Below are positions 1-8,704 of a stretch of 64,000 nucleotides of DNA, piece by piece (within the stretch, counting starts at the first letter, position 1; every line of letters begins with the position of its first letter). This DNA is from Eisenbergiella tayi. GTDB lineage: Bacteria > Bacillota > Clostridia > Lachnospirales > Lachnospiraceae. Where the stretch lies: contig NZ_MPDJ01000005.1 of the NCBI RefSeq assembly GCF_001881565.1, positions 358,284-422,283 of the forward strand, written 5' to 3'. The position numbers were made by a program, and so were the translations under genes. The notes beneath the pieces were generated by a model. The model saw only the letters and a list, made by a program, of their open reading frames with translations, did not search any database and had not been told where the DNA came from.

Positions 1-317
1 TTGGGAAAACCGTCATATCCCAATGGCGCAGGTATGCCGCCCATTTCTCTCGTTTTGCTCTCCACCAGACGGTCAATTTCCGCCGTGCTCATTCCCTCGC
101 GGATATTTTCCGCCACATAATCCAGCACCGCAATATTAATAAGGCCGCTTTCCCTGATTCCCGCAATCTGTTCCGGAGTCTTAATCATGCTGTGATCCGG
201 GACGATATGTCCCTGCAGGGCGAATGACCTTATTTTCTCATCAAAGGCCTCATGGCATTGTTTATATTTCCTTCCGCTGCCGCACCAGCAGGGATCGTTT
301 CTTCCTATTTTTTCCAT
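1..317 (-). CDS. map: Type I methionine aminopeptidase with SEC-C motif (3' part outside window)
   Basis: Removes the initiator methionine from new cytosolic proteins. Only the first 105 codons or so are in the window; the gene runs off the left edge. The minus-strand ATG at 317 opens a frame whose first 25 residues form a SEC-C zinc motif (NDPCWCGSGRKYKQCH). After it comes the start of a MetAP catalytic domain (KTPEQIAGIRESG, then EGMSTAEIDRLVE). SEC-C-fused MetAPs are common in Clostridia and are thought to use the motif for ribosome contact. The metal-binding residues lie beyond the window, so catalytic integrity cannot be judged. It starts 24 bp downstream of the stop of the ABC-F gene on the same strand, so the two may be co-transcribed. 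Confidence 0.88.
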   Translation of the reverse strand, partial: MEKIGRNDPCWCGSGRKYKQCHEAFDEKIRSFALQGHIVPDHSMIKTPEQIAGIRESGLINIAVLDYVAENIREGMSTAEIDRLVESKTREMGGIPAPLGYDGFP

Positions 318-341
318 ATCCTTTTCCTCTCAGGCTTCCGG

Positions 342-2276
342 TTAATTTTCTGCTTCAATTCTGGCCGCCAGATCTTCCAGGTACATCCAGCGTTCCATCT
401 TCTGTTCCAGAAGCGCTTCCACCTCTTCCTTTTCCTTCGTGAGCTGGTTCAGCTTCACAAAATCCGTTGCCGCCGATGCCGTCTCCGCTTCCAGGCGTTC
501 CGCCTTTTCCTCCAGGGAAGCGATTTCCCCCTCAATGGTTTCGTAGTCCCTCTGTTCCTGGAAGGTGAATTTCAGTTTTTTCCCCTTTACATGCTCCGGC
601 TTTCCTTTTTTCCCCGTCCGGTCCGCATCTGCTGCTTCCTGCCCCGCTGTCCCTCCGGCTTTCCCCTTTGCCTCTCCGGTTTCCGCCGCCGTTTCTTCCA
701 TGTACCGGCGCAGGGCATAATCCGTATAGCCGCCCTCATACTGTTTCAGGCTTCCGTTTTCTTCAAAGGCAAAAATACGCTGCACGATACGATCCAGGAA
801 ATAACGGTCATGGGATACGGTGATCACAATTCCGTCAAAGCTGTCCAGATAGTCTTCCAGGATGGCGAGTGTTGTCACATCCAGATCGTTCGTCGGCTCA
901 TCCAGTATCAGCACATTGGGCGCTTCCATCAAGACCCGCAGAAGGTTCAATCTTCTTTTTTCCCCTCCCGACAGCTTGCCGATCAGGCCATACTGCTCCT
1001 CTCCGGGAAAAAGAAACCGTTCCAGCATCTGGGAAGCGGATATGCTTCCTTCCTTTGTCTGTACATACTCCGCCGTATCACGGATATAGTCAATCACCCG
1101 CTTCGTGGGATCCATGGCAGCTGTTTTCACATCGATATAAGGGGTGCCGCCCGTGGCAGGCTCCGGTTCCCCGCTGCCGATTTCCTGGGCATAATAACCG
1201 ATTTTTATGGTCTGCCCCACCACCACTTCACCCGAATCCGGCGGCAGCTGTCCGGTAAGGATTTTCATCAGGGTCGTTTTCCCGCAGCCGTTGGGGCCAA
1301 TGAATCCCACTCTGTCGTTTTTCAGAAATACATAGGAGAAATCTTCTATCAGCTTTTTCTCCCCATAGGCCTTGCTTATATGGGACAGCTCCACCGTCGT
1401 CCGCCCCATCCGGGAAGAAACGGATCCCATTTCCACCCTGCCGTCAGCCATCGGCCCATCGGCATTCTTAAGCTCCTCAAAACGCTGGATGCGGGCCTTC
1501 TGTTTCGTGGAACGCGCCCTTGCCCCTCTCTGCATCCAGGCCAGCTCATTCCTAAGAATGGTCTGCCTCTTTCTCTCCCCCGCAGCCTGCATCTCTTCCC
1601 GCTCCGCCTTCATGGCCAGATAGCCCTCATAATTCGCCTGGTAGGAGTAGATATTGCCTTTATCGATTTCAATGATCCGGTTTGCCACACTGTCCAGGAA
1701 ATACCGGTCATGGGTAACCATTATCAGTGCGCCCTTCCATTTCTTCAGATAATCCTCCAGCCAGTCCGCCATGCTGTTATCCAGATGGTTGGTAGGCTCG
1801 TCCAATATAAGTATGTCGGCAGGCATCAGAAGGGTAGCTACCAGCGCCAGCCTCTTTTTCTGCCCGCCGGACAGTTCCCCGCATTTCTGGCCAAAATCCG
1901 TCACTCCCAGCCTGGTGAGCATACTCTTTGCCTGGCTTTCCAGCTCCCATTCCCCGTGTCCCTTCTCTTCATCCGACCCACGGCCGACAGACAGGCTTTT
2001 TTCATTCCCCTTCAGCACGCTCTCCAGAATGGTGTCTTCCGGCTCGAAAACCGGCTGCTGGGACAGGAAACGCACCACCACATGGTTGGCCCTTGTCACA
2101 CTTCCTTCATCCGGCTCCTCCATTCCCGCCGCAATCTTCAGCAGCGTGGACTTTCCGGTACCGTTGATTCCGATAACCCCTACCTTCTCCCCTTCCTGCA
2201 GGTAAAAAGAGGCGTTATCAAACAGCTTCCTTTCTCCATAGGCTTTCGTTATGTTTTCCACTGTGAGTATGTTCAT
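342..2276 (-). CDS. ABC-F family ATP-binding protein (Uup/EttA-like)
   Basis: Cytosolic ABC-F protein of 644 aa with two ATPase domains and no membrane segment. ABC-F proteins act on the ribosome (translation factors or antibiotic-protection factors). Domain 1 has a Walker A at about residues 36-43 (GINGTGKS), LSGGQ near 135 and ILDEPTNHLD near 158. Domain 2 has GPNGCGKTT near 330, LSGGEKRR near 437 and ILDEPTNDLD near 458. A charged linker joins the domains. The last roughly 75 residues are a Glu/Lys-rich coiled coil like the Uup C-terminal domain. The start at 2276 gives the usual MNILTVENITK beginning. Uup-like is my best subfamily guess; a resistance role cannot be read from sequence alone. 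Confidence 0.9.
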   Translation of the reverse strand: MNILTVENITKAYGERKLFDNASFYLQEGEKVGVIGINGTGKSTLLKIAAGMEEPDEGSVTRANHVVVRFLSQQPVFEPEDTILESVLKGNEKSLSVGRGSDEEKGHGEWELESQAKSMLTRLGVTDFGQKCGELSGGQKKRLALVATLLMPADILILDEPTNHLDNSMADWLEDYLKKWKGALIMVTHDRYFLDSVANRIIEIDKGNIYSYQANYEGYLAMKAEREEMQAAGERKRQTILRNELAWMQRGARARSTKQKARIQRFEELKNADGPMADGRVEMGSVSSRMGRTTVELSHISKAYGEKKLIEDFSYVFLKNDRVGFIGPNGCGKTTLMKILTGQLPPDSGEVVVGQTIKIGYYAQEIGSGEPEPATGGTPYIDVKTAAMDPTKRVIDYIRDTAEYVQTKEGSISASQMLERFLFPGEEQYGLIGKLSGGEKRRLNLLRVLMEAPNVLILDEPTNDLDVTTLAILEDYLDSFDGIVITVSHDRYFLDRIVQRIFAFEENGSLKQYEGGYTDYALRRYMEETAAETGEAKGKAGGTAGQEAADADRTGKKGKPEHVKGKKLKFTFQEQRDYETIEGEIASLEEKAERLEAETASAATDFVKLNQLTKEKEEVEALLEQKMERWMYLEDLAARIEAEN

Positions 2277-2428
2277 AAGGGTAAATGTCCTTTCTTAAAA
2301 AACTTTTAATTCTGGCTGCTGCGCTATCTTTCCGTTCCTCTTTTTGTTATATTATTGCTATAACCAAAAAGAGAATCTTTTGGGCTGAAGGTAAAGAAGT
2401 CCGCCCCGGAGGGCAGAAAGGCGTACAT

Positions 2429-3181
2429 ATGAAAAAAATAATTGCAGCGGCGGCGGCAGCCGCCATGCTCACACTGAGCGCATGCGGCAGCAGCGGCGAA
2501 ACAATTGCCATGGTGCCGGCTCCAACGGATTCTGCCGTAAATACCATAACCGTCAACAGCAGTGAAAAGGTAAATGTAGTGCCCGATATTGCGGAGGTAG
2601 TCTATTCCGTCCAGACGGAAAGCCCCGATGCCGCAGGCTGCCAGCAGCAGAATACCGAGGATGTAAACAAGGTTGTGGAGCTGCTCACCGGCCTGGGTGT
2701 GGAAGAAGGCTCCATCCAGACCACCGGCTATTACATGAATCCGCGTTACAGCTGGAGCAATGATACACAGACGCTCATCGGCTACGAGGCCACCACGACA
2801 CTGACTGTCTCCGATCTGCTTATAGACAGCCTGGGAGATATCCTCACGCAGTCCGTAAATGCCGGAGTCAATAATATACAGTCTATATCCTATTTATCCA
2901 GCAATTACGATGAGAGCTATCAGGAGGCGCTCCGTTTATCCATTGAGGCCGCAAAGACCAAGGCGGAAGCCATGGCTCAGGCCGCAGGCTGCCAGCTGGG
3001 CGGAATAACACAGCTTCGGGAACAGAGCAGCTACAGCCCGGCACGTTATACGGATAATGCCCTTGCTGAAAAAACAAGCCTGTCGGCAGCGAGAGATACG
3101 GGCAGCGTAACGATTATGCCCGGCGAGCTGGAGGTAGAAGCCGTAATCACCGTGGAATATCAATTACTTCCCAATTCTTGA
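2429..3181 (+). CDS. SIMPL (DUF541) domain lipoprotein
   Basis: Predicted lipoprotein of 250 aa. A longer frame opens at 2285, but the ATG at 2429 gives a classical signal peptide with lipobox (LTLSAC, cysteine near residue 19) and has an AAAGG-type ribosome site just upstream. The mature part starts with ITVNSSEKVNVVPDIAEV, the usual beginning of SIMPL/DUF541 domains, and ends with LEVEAVITVEYQL. The family is widespread and its biochemical role is not settled. It is transcribed away from the ABC-F gene, and the DUF3842 gene follows 18 bp after its stop, so the two probably form an operon. Confidence 0.85.
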   Translation: MKKIIAAAAAAAMLTLSACGSSGETIAMVPAPTDSAVNTITVNSSEKVNVVPDIAEVVYSVQTESPDAAGCQQQNTEDVNKVVELLTGLGVEEGSIQTTGYYMNPRYSWSNDTQTLIGYEATTTLTVSDLLIDSLGDILTQSVNAGVNNIQSISYLSSNYDESYQEALRLSIEAAKTKAEAMAQAAGCQLGGITQLREQSSYSPARYTDNALAEKTSLSAARDTGSVTIMPGELEVEAVITVEYQLLPNS

Positions 3182-3199
3182 ACAGGAGGCTGAACGATT

Positions 3200-3620
3200 A
3201 TGAAAATTGTGATCATCGACGGGCAGGGGGGGCCGCATGGGCGGCCTTCTTGCTGAAAAAATAAAGAAAGCCGCTATCCCGGGGGCTGAAATCTACGCCC
3301 TGGGAACCAACAGCGCCGCCACAACAGCCATGCTGAAAGCCGGTGCAGATTACGGTGCCACCGGTGAGAATCCGGTGCTGGTTAACTGCCGGGATGCCGA
3401 TTATATCATAGGCCCGCTGGGAATCATGGCCGCCGACGCCCTTTTGGGGGAAGTCACTCCTGCCATGGCAACAGCCGTAGGCCAGAGCCGCGCCATGAAG
3501 ATACTCCTTCCCGTTAACAAATGCAGCCAGCATGTAGTCGGTGTGACCGATTATTCCATGTCGGAGCTGACAGAACAGGCGCTTTCCTACCTGCTCTCCT
3601 GTATTCAGGGGACCAATTAA
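3200..3620 (+). pseudogene. DUF3842 family protein gene with one-base frameshift near the start
   Basis: The expected start is the ATG at 3200, with AGGAGG 10 bp upstream. It encodes MKIVIIDGQGG, the N-terminus of DUF3842 proteins, but then reads out of frame to a stop after 18 codons. The rest of the protein (MGGLLAEKIKKA to the stop at 3618-3620) is intact one frame over. The break falls in a run of seven G (3226-3232); six would restore a continuous protein of about 139 aa. Translation from the inner ATG at 3237 would lose the glycine-rich loop typical of a nucleotide-binding fold. A homopolymer sequencing error, a real mutation or phase variation all fit. The function of DUF3842 is unknown. 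Confidence 0.8.
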
Positions 3621-3672
3621 CGACAGAGAAGTGCTGAACCGATCCTTCGGAAATTTCATCCTTCGTAACAGG

Positions 3673-3715
3673 GCAGCGGCCCCTGACGGATATCATCCTG
3701 CGTCGGGGCCGCTGC
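3673..3715. terminator. Strong GC-rich hairpin between convergent genes
   Basis: An 11-bp perfect stem (GCAGCGGCCCC paired with GGGGCCGCTGC) with four more pairs inside (GACG/CGTC). It lies between the DUF3842 gene (plus) and the NlpC/P60 gene (minus), where a bidirectional terminator is expected. No clear T tract follows on either strand, so its efficiency is uncertain. Confidence 0.5.
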
Positions 3716-3794
3716 TAATATGAGTCTGCCTGGCGTACGCTGCCGCCGTCCGATGCTTACTTCCGGACAGAAACGGTACCGCACACCCGCTTAT

Positions 3795-5018
3795 CTAATT
3801 CACAATTCTTCTTACAGACAAAATCGGTTTATAGGTGGCATATCCATACTTGATACCTGTTTTCACACTGCTCGCATGGACAATTCTCCCATTTCCCAGA
3901 TAGATAGCCACATGGCCCGCATAGCAAATCAGATCGCCCGGCTGAGCCTCCTCATAGGAAACCTCCCTGCCCGCGCTTCTCTGGGATGACGAGTTTCTGG
4001 GAAGGCTGTAACCATATACCCTGTAAACAGACTGGGTGAACCCGGAACAGTCCGCCCCGTTTGTCAGGCTGGTTCCTCCCGGTACATAGGGATTCCCCAC
4101 AAACTGGCAGGCATACTGGGCGATATCGCTTCCGGTACCGCTTCCCATCTTGGGCGGCACCGTTTTGGAGCCTCCTGCAGATGGCGGGGCAGTGCCTGAA
4201 CTGTTTTGGGAGGAAGAGTTATTTTTCTGCTCCGCCGCCTTTCTCTTCGCTTCCTCTTCCGCCTTTTTAGCCTGTTCCGCGGAAGCAAGCTTTTGGATCT
4301 CCGCATTCTGCTGCTTTATCTTGGCTTTATAGGCTGCGGCCTCCTGCTTTGCCTTCGCCAGCTGCACATCATAATCCGCAGCAATCGCCTTCTGTTCATC
4401 CAGGGATTCCTGCAGGGACGCTTTTTCCTGCTCCAGCTCATATTCGGCGGCCTGCAGTTCGGATTTCTGTTCCTCCAGACTCTCCTTCAATGCCGCCACC
4501 TGTTTCACCGTCGCAGCATAATCATCCAGCATGTTTCTGTCGTAGGTATAGATTTCCTGCACATATTCCGCTTTATTTAACATATCCGACCAGCTCTTAG
4601 CAGCCATCAAAAGCTCAATATAGCTGGTCTCCCCTTTTTCATACAGATATTGGATCCTTTTTTTCATGGCACGATACTGGGCATCTTCTTTTTCTTTGGC
4701 TGCATCATAATCCTTCTGCGCCTGCTTAATCTGCTCCTCTGTATCCGCGATCTCGTCCTCCAGCAGGCTGACACTGGCCATGATTTCCGCAATCTGGCTG
4801 GTCAGGCCGCTGATCTGGGCCTCTACATCCTCTTTTTCCCCGGAAAGGTCATTGATCTGATCATTCAGGGAATCCAGCTGTCCCTGGGTTCCCTTCTTCT
4901 CATTTTCCTTTTCCTGCCGCTGCTTCTGAAGATCGCTGACACTGGTAGCATATGCTGTATGCGTCGTGGATAATGCCAATATTAATATCAAAATCAGACT
5001 GGTAAATTTCTTCCGCAT
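3795..5018 (-). CDS. Secreted NlpC/P60 peptidoglycan endopeptidase with coiled-coil N-terminus
   Basis: Secreted cell-wall hydrolase of 407 aa. Residues 1-25 are a signal peptide ending in AYA. Residues about 27-260 are a long heptad-rich coiled coil (PcsB/CwlO type), which in relatives docks to the FtsEX complex or blocks the active site. A Ser/Asn/Pro linker follows, then a C-terminal NlpC/P60 domain. The catalytic Cys is in GADCSGF, the His in GHVAIYLGNG, and a third polar residue lies in RIVHASS. The domain order matches CwlO-type DL-endopeptidases of Firmicutes. It reads toward the DUF3842 gene. AsnS is encoded upstream with a 49-bp gap; linkage to it is possible but unproven. Confidence 0.9.
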   Translation of the reverse strand: MRKKFTSLILILILALSTTHTAYATSVSDLQKQRQEKENEKKGTQGQLDSLNDQINDLSGEKEDVEAQISGLTSQIAEIMASVSLLEDEIADTEEQIKQAQKDYDAAKEKEDAQYRAMKKRIQYLYEKGETSYIELLMAAKSWSDMLNKAEYVQEIYTYDRNMLDDYAATVKQVAALKESLEEQKSELQAAEYELEQEKASLQESLDEQKAIAADYDVQLAKAKQEAAAYKAKIKQQNAEIQKLASAEQAKKAEEEAKRKAAEQKNNSSSQNSSGTAPPSAGGSKTVPPKMGSGTGSDIAQYACQFVGNPYVPGGTSLTNGADCSGFTQSVYRVYGYSLPRNSSSQRSAGREVSYEEAQPGDLICYAGHVAIYLGNGRIVHASSVKTGIKYGYATYKPILSVRRIVN

Positions 5019-5067
5019 ATTCTGCCCTTCTTACGTATCCCATGTGCCTTTTCTCTGTCAGGTATAA

Positions 5068-6459
5068 TTATAATTCGCAGTTCTTCACTGTCCTGGGGAA
5101 CGGAATGACGTCTCTGATATTCCCCATTCCGGTCAGGTACATAACGCATCTTTCAAATCCAAGTCCGAAACCGGCATGGCGCGCAGAGCCGTAGCGTCTC
5201 AGATCCAGATAAAATTCATAATCCTCTTTGTTAAGGTTCATTTCCTCCATGCGCTTCTCCAGCAGATCCAGCTTGTCCTCTCTCTGGCTTCCGCCGATGA
5301 TTTCACCGATTCCGGGTACCAGACAGTCCATGGCAGCCACTGTTTTGCCGTCCTCATTAAGCTTCATGTAAAAGGCCTTGATTTCCTTGGGATAATCGGT
5401 AACAAAAACAGGACGCTTGAATTCCTTCTCCGTCAGATAACGCTCATGCTCCGTCTGCAGATCGCTTCCCCAATGCACCTTATATTCAAATTCATCATTG
5501 TGTTTTTCCAGGATTTCAATAGCCTCGGTATAGGTCACATGCCCGAATTCGGAAGAAAGCACATGTTCAAGACGTTCAATCAGCCCCTTGTCCACAAACT
5601 GGTTAAAGAAAGCCATTTCCTCCGGCGCATTATCAAGCACATAGCGGATTACATATTTCAGCATTCCCTCCGCCAGCATCATATCGTCCTTCAGATCCGC
5701 AAAGGCCATCTCCGGCTCGATCATCCAGAACTCCGCAGCATGGCGGGTGGTATTGGAATTTTCCGCGCGGAAGGTCGGCCCGAAGGTGTAAACGTTGCGG
5801 AATGCAAAAGCATAGGTTTCCGCATCCAGCTGCCCGCTTACCGTAAGATTGGTAGGCTTGCAGAAAAAGTCCTGGCTGTAATCCACCTTTCCCTCTTCTG
5901 TTTTGGGCACATTTTCCAGATCCAGAGTGGTCACCTGGAACATTTCTCCGGCTCCTTCACAGTCGCTTCCCGTGATCAGGGGTGTATGCACATAAACAAA
6001 ATTTCTTTCCTGGAAATATTTATGAATCGCATACGCTGCCAGGGAACGGACACGGAAAACAGCCTGGAACGTATTCGTCCTGGGACGCAGATGTGAAATC
6101 GTGCGAAGGTACTCAAAGCTGTGACGCTTTTTCTGCAGAGGATAATCCGCCGGGGAAGGCCCTTCTACAAGAACCTCCTCTGCATGCATTTCTATCGGCT
6201 GCTTTGCTCCGGGTGTTTCCACAATTTTGCCGGTCACCACAACAGCTGCTCCCACACCGATTTTGGCAATATCCCCGAAGTTTTCCATTTCACTGCCATA
6301 AACAATCTGGAGCGGCTCAAAAAAGGTTCCGTCATTCACCACAAGGAATCCGAAATTTTTCGAATCCCTGTTGCTTCTGACCCATCCGCCCACTGTTACT
6401 TTTTTGTCCTTATACTGTTCTTTTTCTCTGAATAAATCCTTAATATTTGTCAGTTCCAT
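5068..6459 (-). CDS. asnS: Asparaginyl-tRNA synthetase
   Basis: Charges tRNA-Asn with asparagine in the cytosol; class II synthetase of 463 aa, the usual bacterial length. The N-terminal OB-fold anticodon-binding domain is at about residues 1-110 (VTVGGWVRSNRDSKNFGF). The catalytic domain has motif 2 (FGPTFRAENSNTTRHAAEFW) and motif 3 at the C-terminus (GFGLGFERCVMYLTG). The sequence FRAENSNTTRH favours AsnRS over AspRS. A GGGAG site precedes the ATG at 6459. It lies 36 bp downstream of the FKBP-type lipoprotein gene on the same strand. No T-box leader is visible in that short gap. Confidence 0.96.
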   Translation of the reverse strand: MELTNIKDLFREKEQYKDKKVTVGGWVRSNRDSKNFGFLVVNDGTFFEPLQIVYGSEMENFGDIAKIGVGAAVVVTGKIVETPGAKQPIEMHAEEVLVEGPSPADYPLQKKRHSFEYLRTISHLRPRTNTFQAVFRVRSLAAYAIHKYFQERNFVYVHTPLITGSDCEGAGEMFQVTTLDLENVPKTEEGKVDYSQDFFCKPTNLTVSGQLDAETYAFAFRNVYTFGPTFRAENSNTTRHAAEFWMIEPEMAFADLKDDMMLAEGMLKYVIRYVLDNAPEEMAFFNQFVDKGLIERLEHVLSSEFGHVTYTEAIEILEKHNDEFEYKVHWGSDLQTEHERYLTEKEFKRPVFVTDYPKEIKAFYMKLNEDGKTVAAMDCLVPGIGEIIGGSQREDKLDLLEKRMEEMNLNKEDYEFYLDLRRYGSARHAGFGLGFERCVMYLTGMGNIRDVIPFPRTVKNCEL

Positions 6460-6495
6460 CTTTGCTCCCGTTCGCGGCTTCGGCCGCTGTTAAAA

Positions 6496-7740
6496 TTATT
6501 CTGTTTCTGTCTGTGTTTCAGAAGCCGTTTCTCCGGCTGCCGCCGTTTCTGTTTCTGTCTCCGCTGTCTGAGTTGTTTCCTCAGAAGCGGTTTCTTCCGG
6601 CTGTGTATCGGTAACAGATGCGTTATCGAAGAGGAATGTGAGAACCTTTTCCGTCATCATATATTCCTTATAGCCCTTCAGATCCAGAGCCTTTTTGTAT
6701 TCCTCCACATCGTCGTAGCCATAATCGCCCGCATTCTTTGCAAGCTCCTCGTCTACCTCTTCATCCGTCACGTTCAGATTTTCCGCATCGGCAATGGCCT
6801 TCATGGCAATAATTTCTTTGGATGCCTGCTCTGCGGATTCCTGAAGCTGTTCCTCAGAGGAACCGGTGGCTGCCATGAAGCTTTCCAGATCATAGCCATA
6901 CATAGCGGCATAAGACGACATATTTGCTTTGATTCTGTCATAATACCTCTTTACCATTTCAGCCGGCGGCTCTTTGAATTCAGAACCTTCCACTATCTTG
7001 GCAAGAACATCCATCTGCACGTTGGAGTCGTGAGTACTCTGCTCATCTTCCATAAGCAAATCATAAGCATACTGTCTGTATTCTTCCACTGTGCTGCAGT
7101 TTCCTTCCAGGCCCTTTACCAATTCATCGGTAAGTTCCGGAATGGTTTCCGTATGAATGCTGTTTACAGTTACCGTAAACACCGCATCCTTGCCTGCCAC
7201 ATCCGCACCGGGATAGCTTTCCGGGAAGGTCACCTTCACATCCCTTGTCTCTCCGATTTCAGCACCGATCAGACCGTCTTCAAAGCCCGGGATAAAGCTG
7301 CCTGAACCGATTTCCAGGTCATACCCCTGAGCGGTACCGCCGTCAAATGCCACGCCGTCAATTTTTCCTTCATAATCAATATTGGCAAAGTCGCCGTTCT
7401 GTACTGCCCTGTCCGTAATATCCGTCGTTACCATATTACTCTGCAGAACGTAATCAATATAACTCTGCAGATATTCATCGGATACCTCAGGAGCGGTTGC
7501 TGTAACTTCAATCCCTTTATACTCTCCCAGAGTCACATAATCTGCCACATTGATTCCGTCAACATAAGCATCATCGCCATATTCCACGGTTTCCGTACCA
7601 TTTTCCGCCTGGGTTCCGGTTTCCGTGCTGTTCTCAGTGCCGGCCTGGGTGCTTTCCCCATTATCAGCCTTCTTGCCGCAGCCGGCAAGTACAGATGCTG
7701 ACAGAGCCAGTACTGCAATCGTTGCTATAAATTTTCTCAT
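6496..7740 (-). CDS. FKBP-type / trigger-factor-like peptidyl-prolyl isomerase lipoprotein
   Basis: Predicted surface lipoprotein of 414 aa. The upstream in-frame ATG at 7791 is less likely, because the ATG at 7740 has GAGGAGAC upstream and starts a signal peptide with lipobox (ASVLAGC). After an acidic Thr/Glu linker there is an FKBP fold (VQNGDFANIDYEGKIDGVAFDGG... IPGFEDGLIGAEIGE). A helical region like the trigger factor C-terminal domain follows. The last 35 residues are Thr/Glu-rich low complexity. The architecture suggests a foldase or chaperone for exported proteins outside the membrane, comparable in role to PrsA. This is an inference, as relatives are mostly uncharacterised. Confidence 0.85.
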   Translation of the reverse strand: MRKFIATIAVLALSASVLAGCGKKADNGESTQAGTENSTETGTQAENGTETVEYGDDAYVDGINVADYVTLGEYKGIEVTATAPEVSDEYLQSYIDYVLQSNMVTTDITDRAVQNGDFANIDYEGKIDGVAFDGGTAQGYDLEIGSGSFIPGFEDGLIGAEIGETRDVKVTFPESYPGADVAGKDAVFTVTVNSIHTETIPELTDELVKGLEGNCSTVEEYRQYAYDLLMEDEQSTHDSNVQMDVLAKIVEGSEFKEPPAEMVKRYYDRIKANMSSYAAMYGYDLESFMAATGSSEEQLQESAEQASKEIIAMKAIADAENLNVTDEEVDEELAKNAGDYGYDDVEEYKKALDLKGYKEYMMTEKVLTFLFDNASVTDTQPEETASEETTQTAETETETAAAGETASETQTETE

Positions 7741-7880
7741 GATTTGTCTCCTCTTATCTTTAACAATAGTGCAACCTGCACCGTCTGTCATTGTAACATA
7801 TTTTTTTCTTTCTTAAAACCCTAAGTTACGGTAATTCACATATATTTAAGAAATAAAAGGACTGCTTTTTCCTTATTCTT

Positions 7881-7976
7881 CCGCCGCTTTCCCTCCGCTG
7901 CTCCTGTGCCCCCGGGTACGGTGAACGAATACGGCGGACCGGGTACAGACGGCAGGGCAGCAAAGGGGAAGGCTGA
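7881..7976. repeat. Degenerate long inverted repeat in the 7741-8072 gap
   Basis: The 332-bp gap between the divergent FKBP lipoprotein and the next gene holds an imperfect palindrome. GCCGCTTTCCCTCCGCTGC on the left can pair partly with GCAGCAAAGGGGAAGGC on the right, and a CCGGGTAC octamer occurs twice inside. Pairing is much weaker than in the giant hairpins at 14.3, 50.6, 57.1 and 63 kb. It has the same pyrimidine-rich left arm, so it could be an eroded relative. That is only a guess. Confidence 0.3.
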
Positions 7977-8012
7977 ACGGCAACAAACCAGGCGAAATTA
8001 TGGTCCGTGCCC

Positions 8013-8041
8013 TTGCTTAATCCCTGAAAGTCTGCTACAAT
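8013..8041 (+). promoter_or_regulatory. SigA-type promoter
   Basis: TTGCTT at 8013-8018, a 17-base spacer and TACAAT at 8036-8041, followed by TAAGGAGGT at 8058-8066 and the GTG start at 8073. This is a good housekeeping promoter and ribosome-site arrangement for the 158-aa membrane protein gene. Confidence 0.75.
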
Positions 8042-8072
8042 ATTTTTGCATCTAACATAAGGAGGTTACCAC

Positions 8073-8549
8073 GTGAATACAGTTACTATAGTATTATTGG
8101 TCATATTGGTTGTCCTGATCGCTGCGGTTGTCGTTTTATATTTCCTCGGCAGAAAAGCGCAGAAGAAACAGACCGAGCAGCAGGAACAGATCGAAGCCTA
8201 CAAGCAGACCGTATCCATGCTGATTATTGACAAGAAAAGGATGAAGCTGAAGGACGCCGGGCTGCCCGCCGCCGTGATCGAACAGACTCCGAAGCTGCTT
8301 CGTGGTTCCAAGCTTCCTATCGTTAAAGCAAAGGTTGGCCCGCAGGTCATGACCCTTGTGTGTGAAGAGAGTATTTTTGAATCTGTTCCGGTTAAAAAGG
8401 AAGTAAAGGCTACCGTGAGTGGTATCTATATAACCGCCGTAAAGGGCCTGCATGGCACCGCCATCGTAAAGCCGACCAAGAAAAAAGGCTGGTTCAAGCG
8501 CAATGTGGAGAAGCTTCAGGAAAAGGCAGGAGCCAAACCTCTGAAGTAA
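8073..8549 (+). CDS. Single-pass membrane protein of unknown function
   Basis: I do not recognise a named family. The 158-aa product starts with GTG, chosen because TAAGGAGGT lies 6 bp upstream. Residues 4-26 are a strongly hydrophobic membrane segment, followed by a short basic/Gln-rich stretch (KAQKKQTEQQEQIE). The remaining 110 residues look like a small alpha/beta cytoplasmic domain (TVSMLIIDKKRMKLKDAGLP, VKAKVGPQVMTLVCEE) with a basic tail. One N-terminal anchor with positive residues after it suggests the domain faces the cytoplasm. It has its own promoter and terminator, so it is probably a single-gene unit. Similar short anchored proteins are common as hypothetical genes in Lachnospiraceae. 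Confidence 0.8.
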   Translation: MNTVTIVLLVILVVLIAAVVVLYFLGRKAQKKQTEQQEQIEAYKQTVSMLIIDKKRMKLKDAGLPAAVIEQTPKLLRGSKLPIVKAKVGPQVMTLVCEESIFESVPVKKEVKATVSGIYITAVKGLHGTAIVKPTKKKGWFKRNVEKLQEKAGAKPLK

Positions 8550-8637
8550 AAAGCCTGCAGTTTTCTGCATATGCAAAATAAATCTGAATAAATGGAAACG
8601 ACGGATGCCGCTTTGCGAAACATCCGTTGTTCAAAAC

Positions 8638-8680
8638 AACAGCTGCCGGACAGCAAAATATTCCGGCAGCTGTTTTTGAT
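8638..8680. terminator. Bidirectional intrinsic terminator
   Basis: A perfect 13-bp stem (AACAGCTGCCGGA at 8638-8650 with TCCGGCAGCTGTT at 8662-8674) is followed on the plus strand by TTTGATTCTTTTTT. It separates the convergent 158-aa membrane protein gene and the metallo-hydrolase gene. Confidence 0.8.
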
Positions 8681-8704
8681 TCTTTTTTCTTTTTGTATCT
8701 ATCC

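Noticed and set aside
252..2309. 685-codon open frame on the plus strand opposite the ABC-F gene
   Set aside because: It is a shadow of the minus-strand gene: low-complexity Phe/Leu/Arg-rich translation, no domain, no ribosome site.
6460..6495. T-box or other riboswitch before asnS
   Set aside because: The gap to the upstream gene is only 36 bp, too short for a T-box leader.
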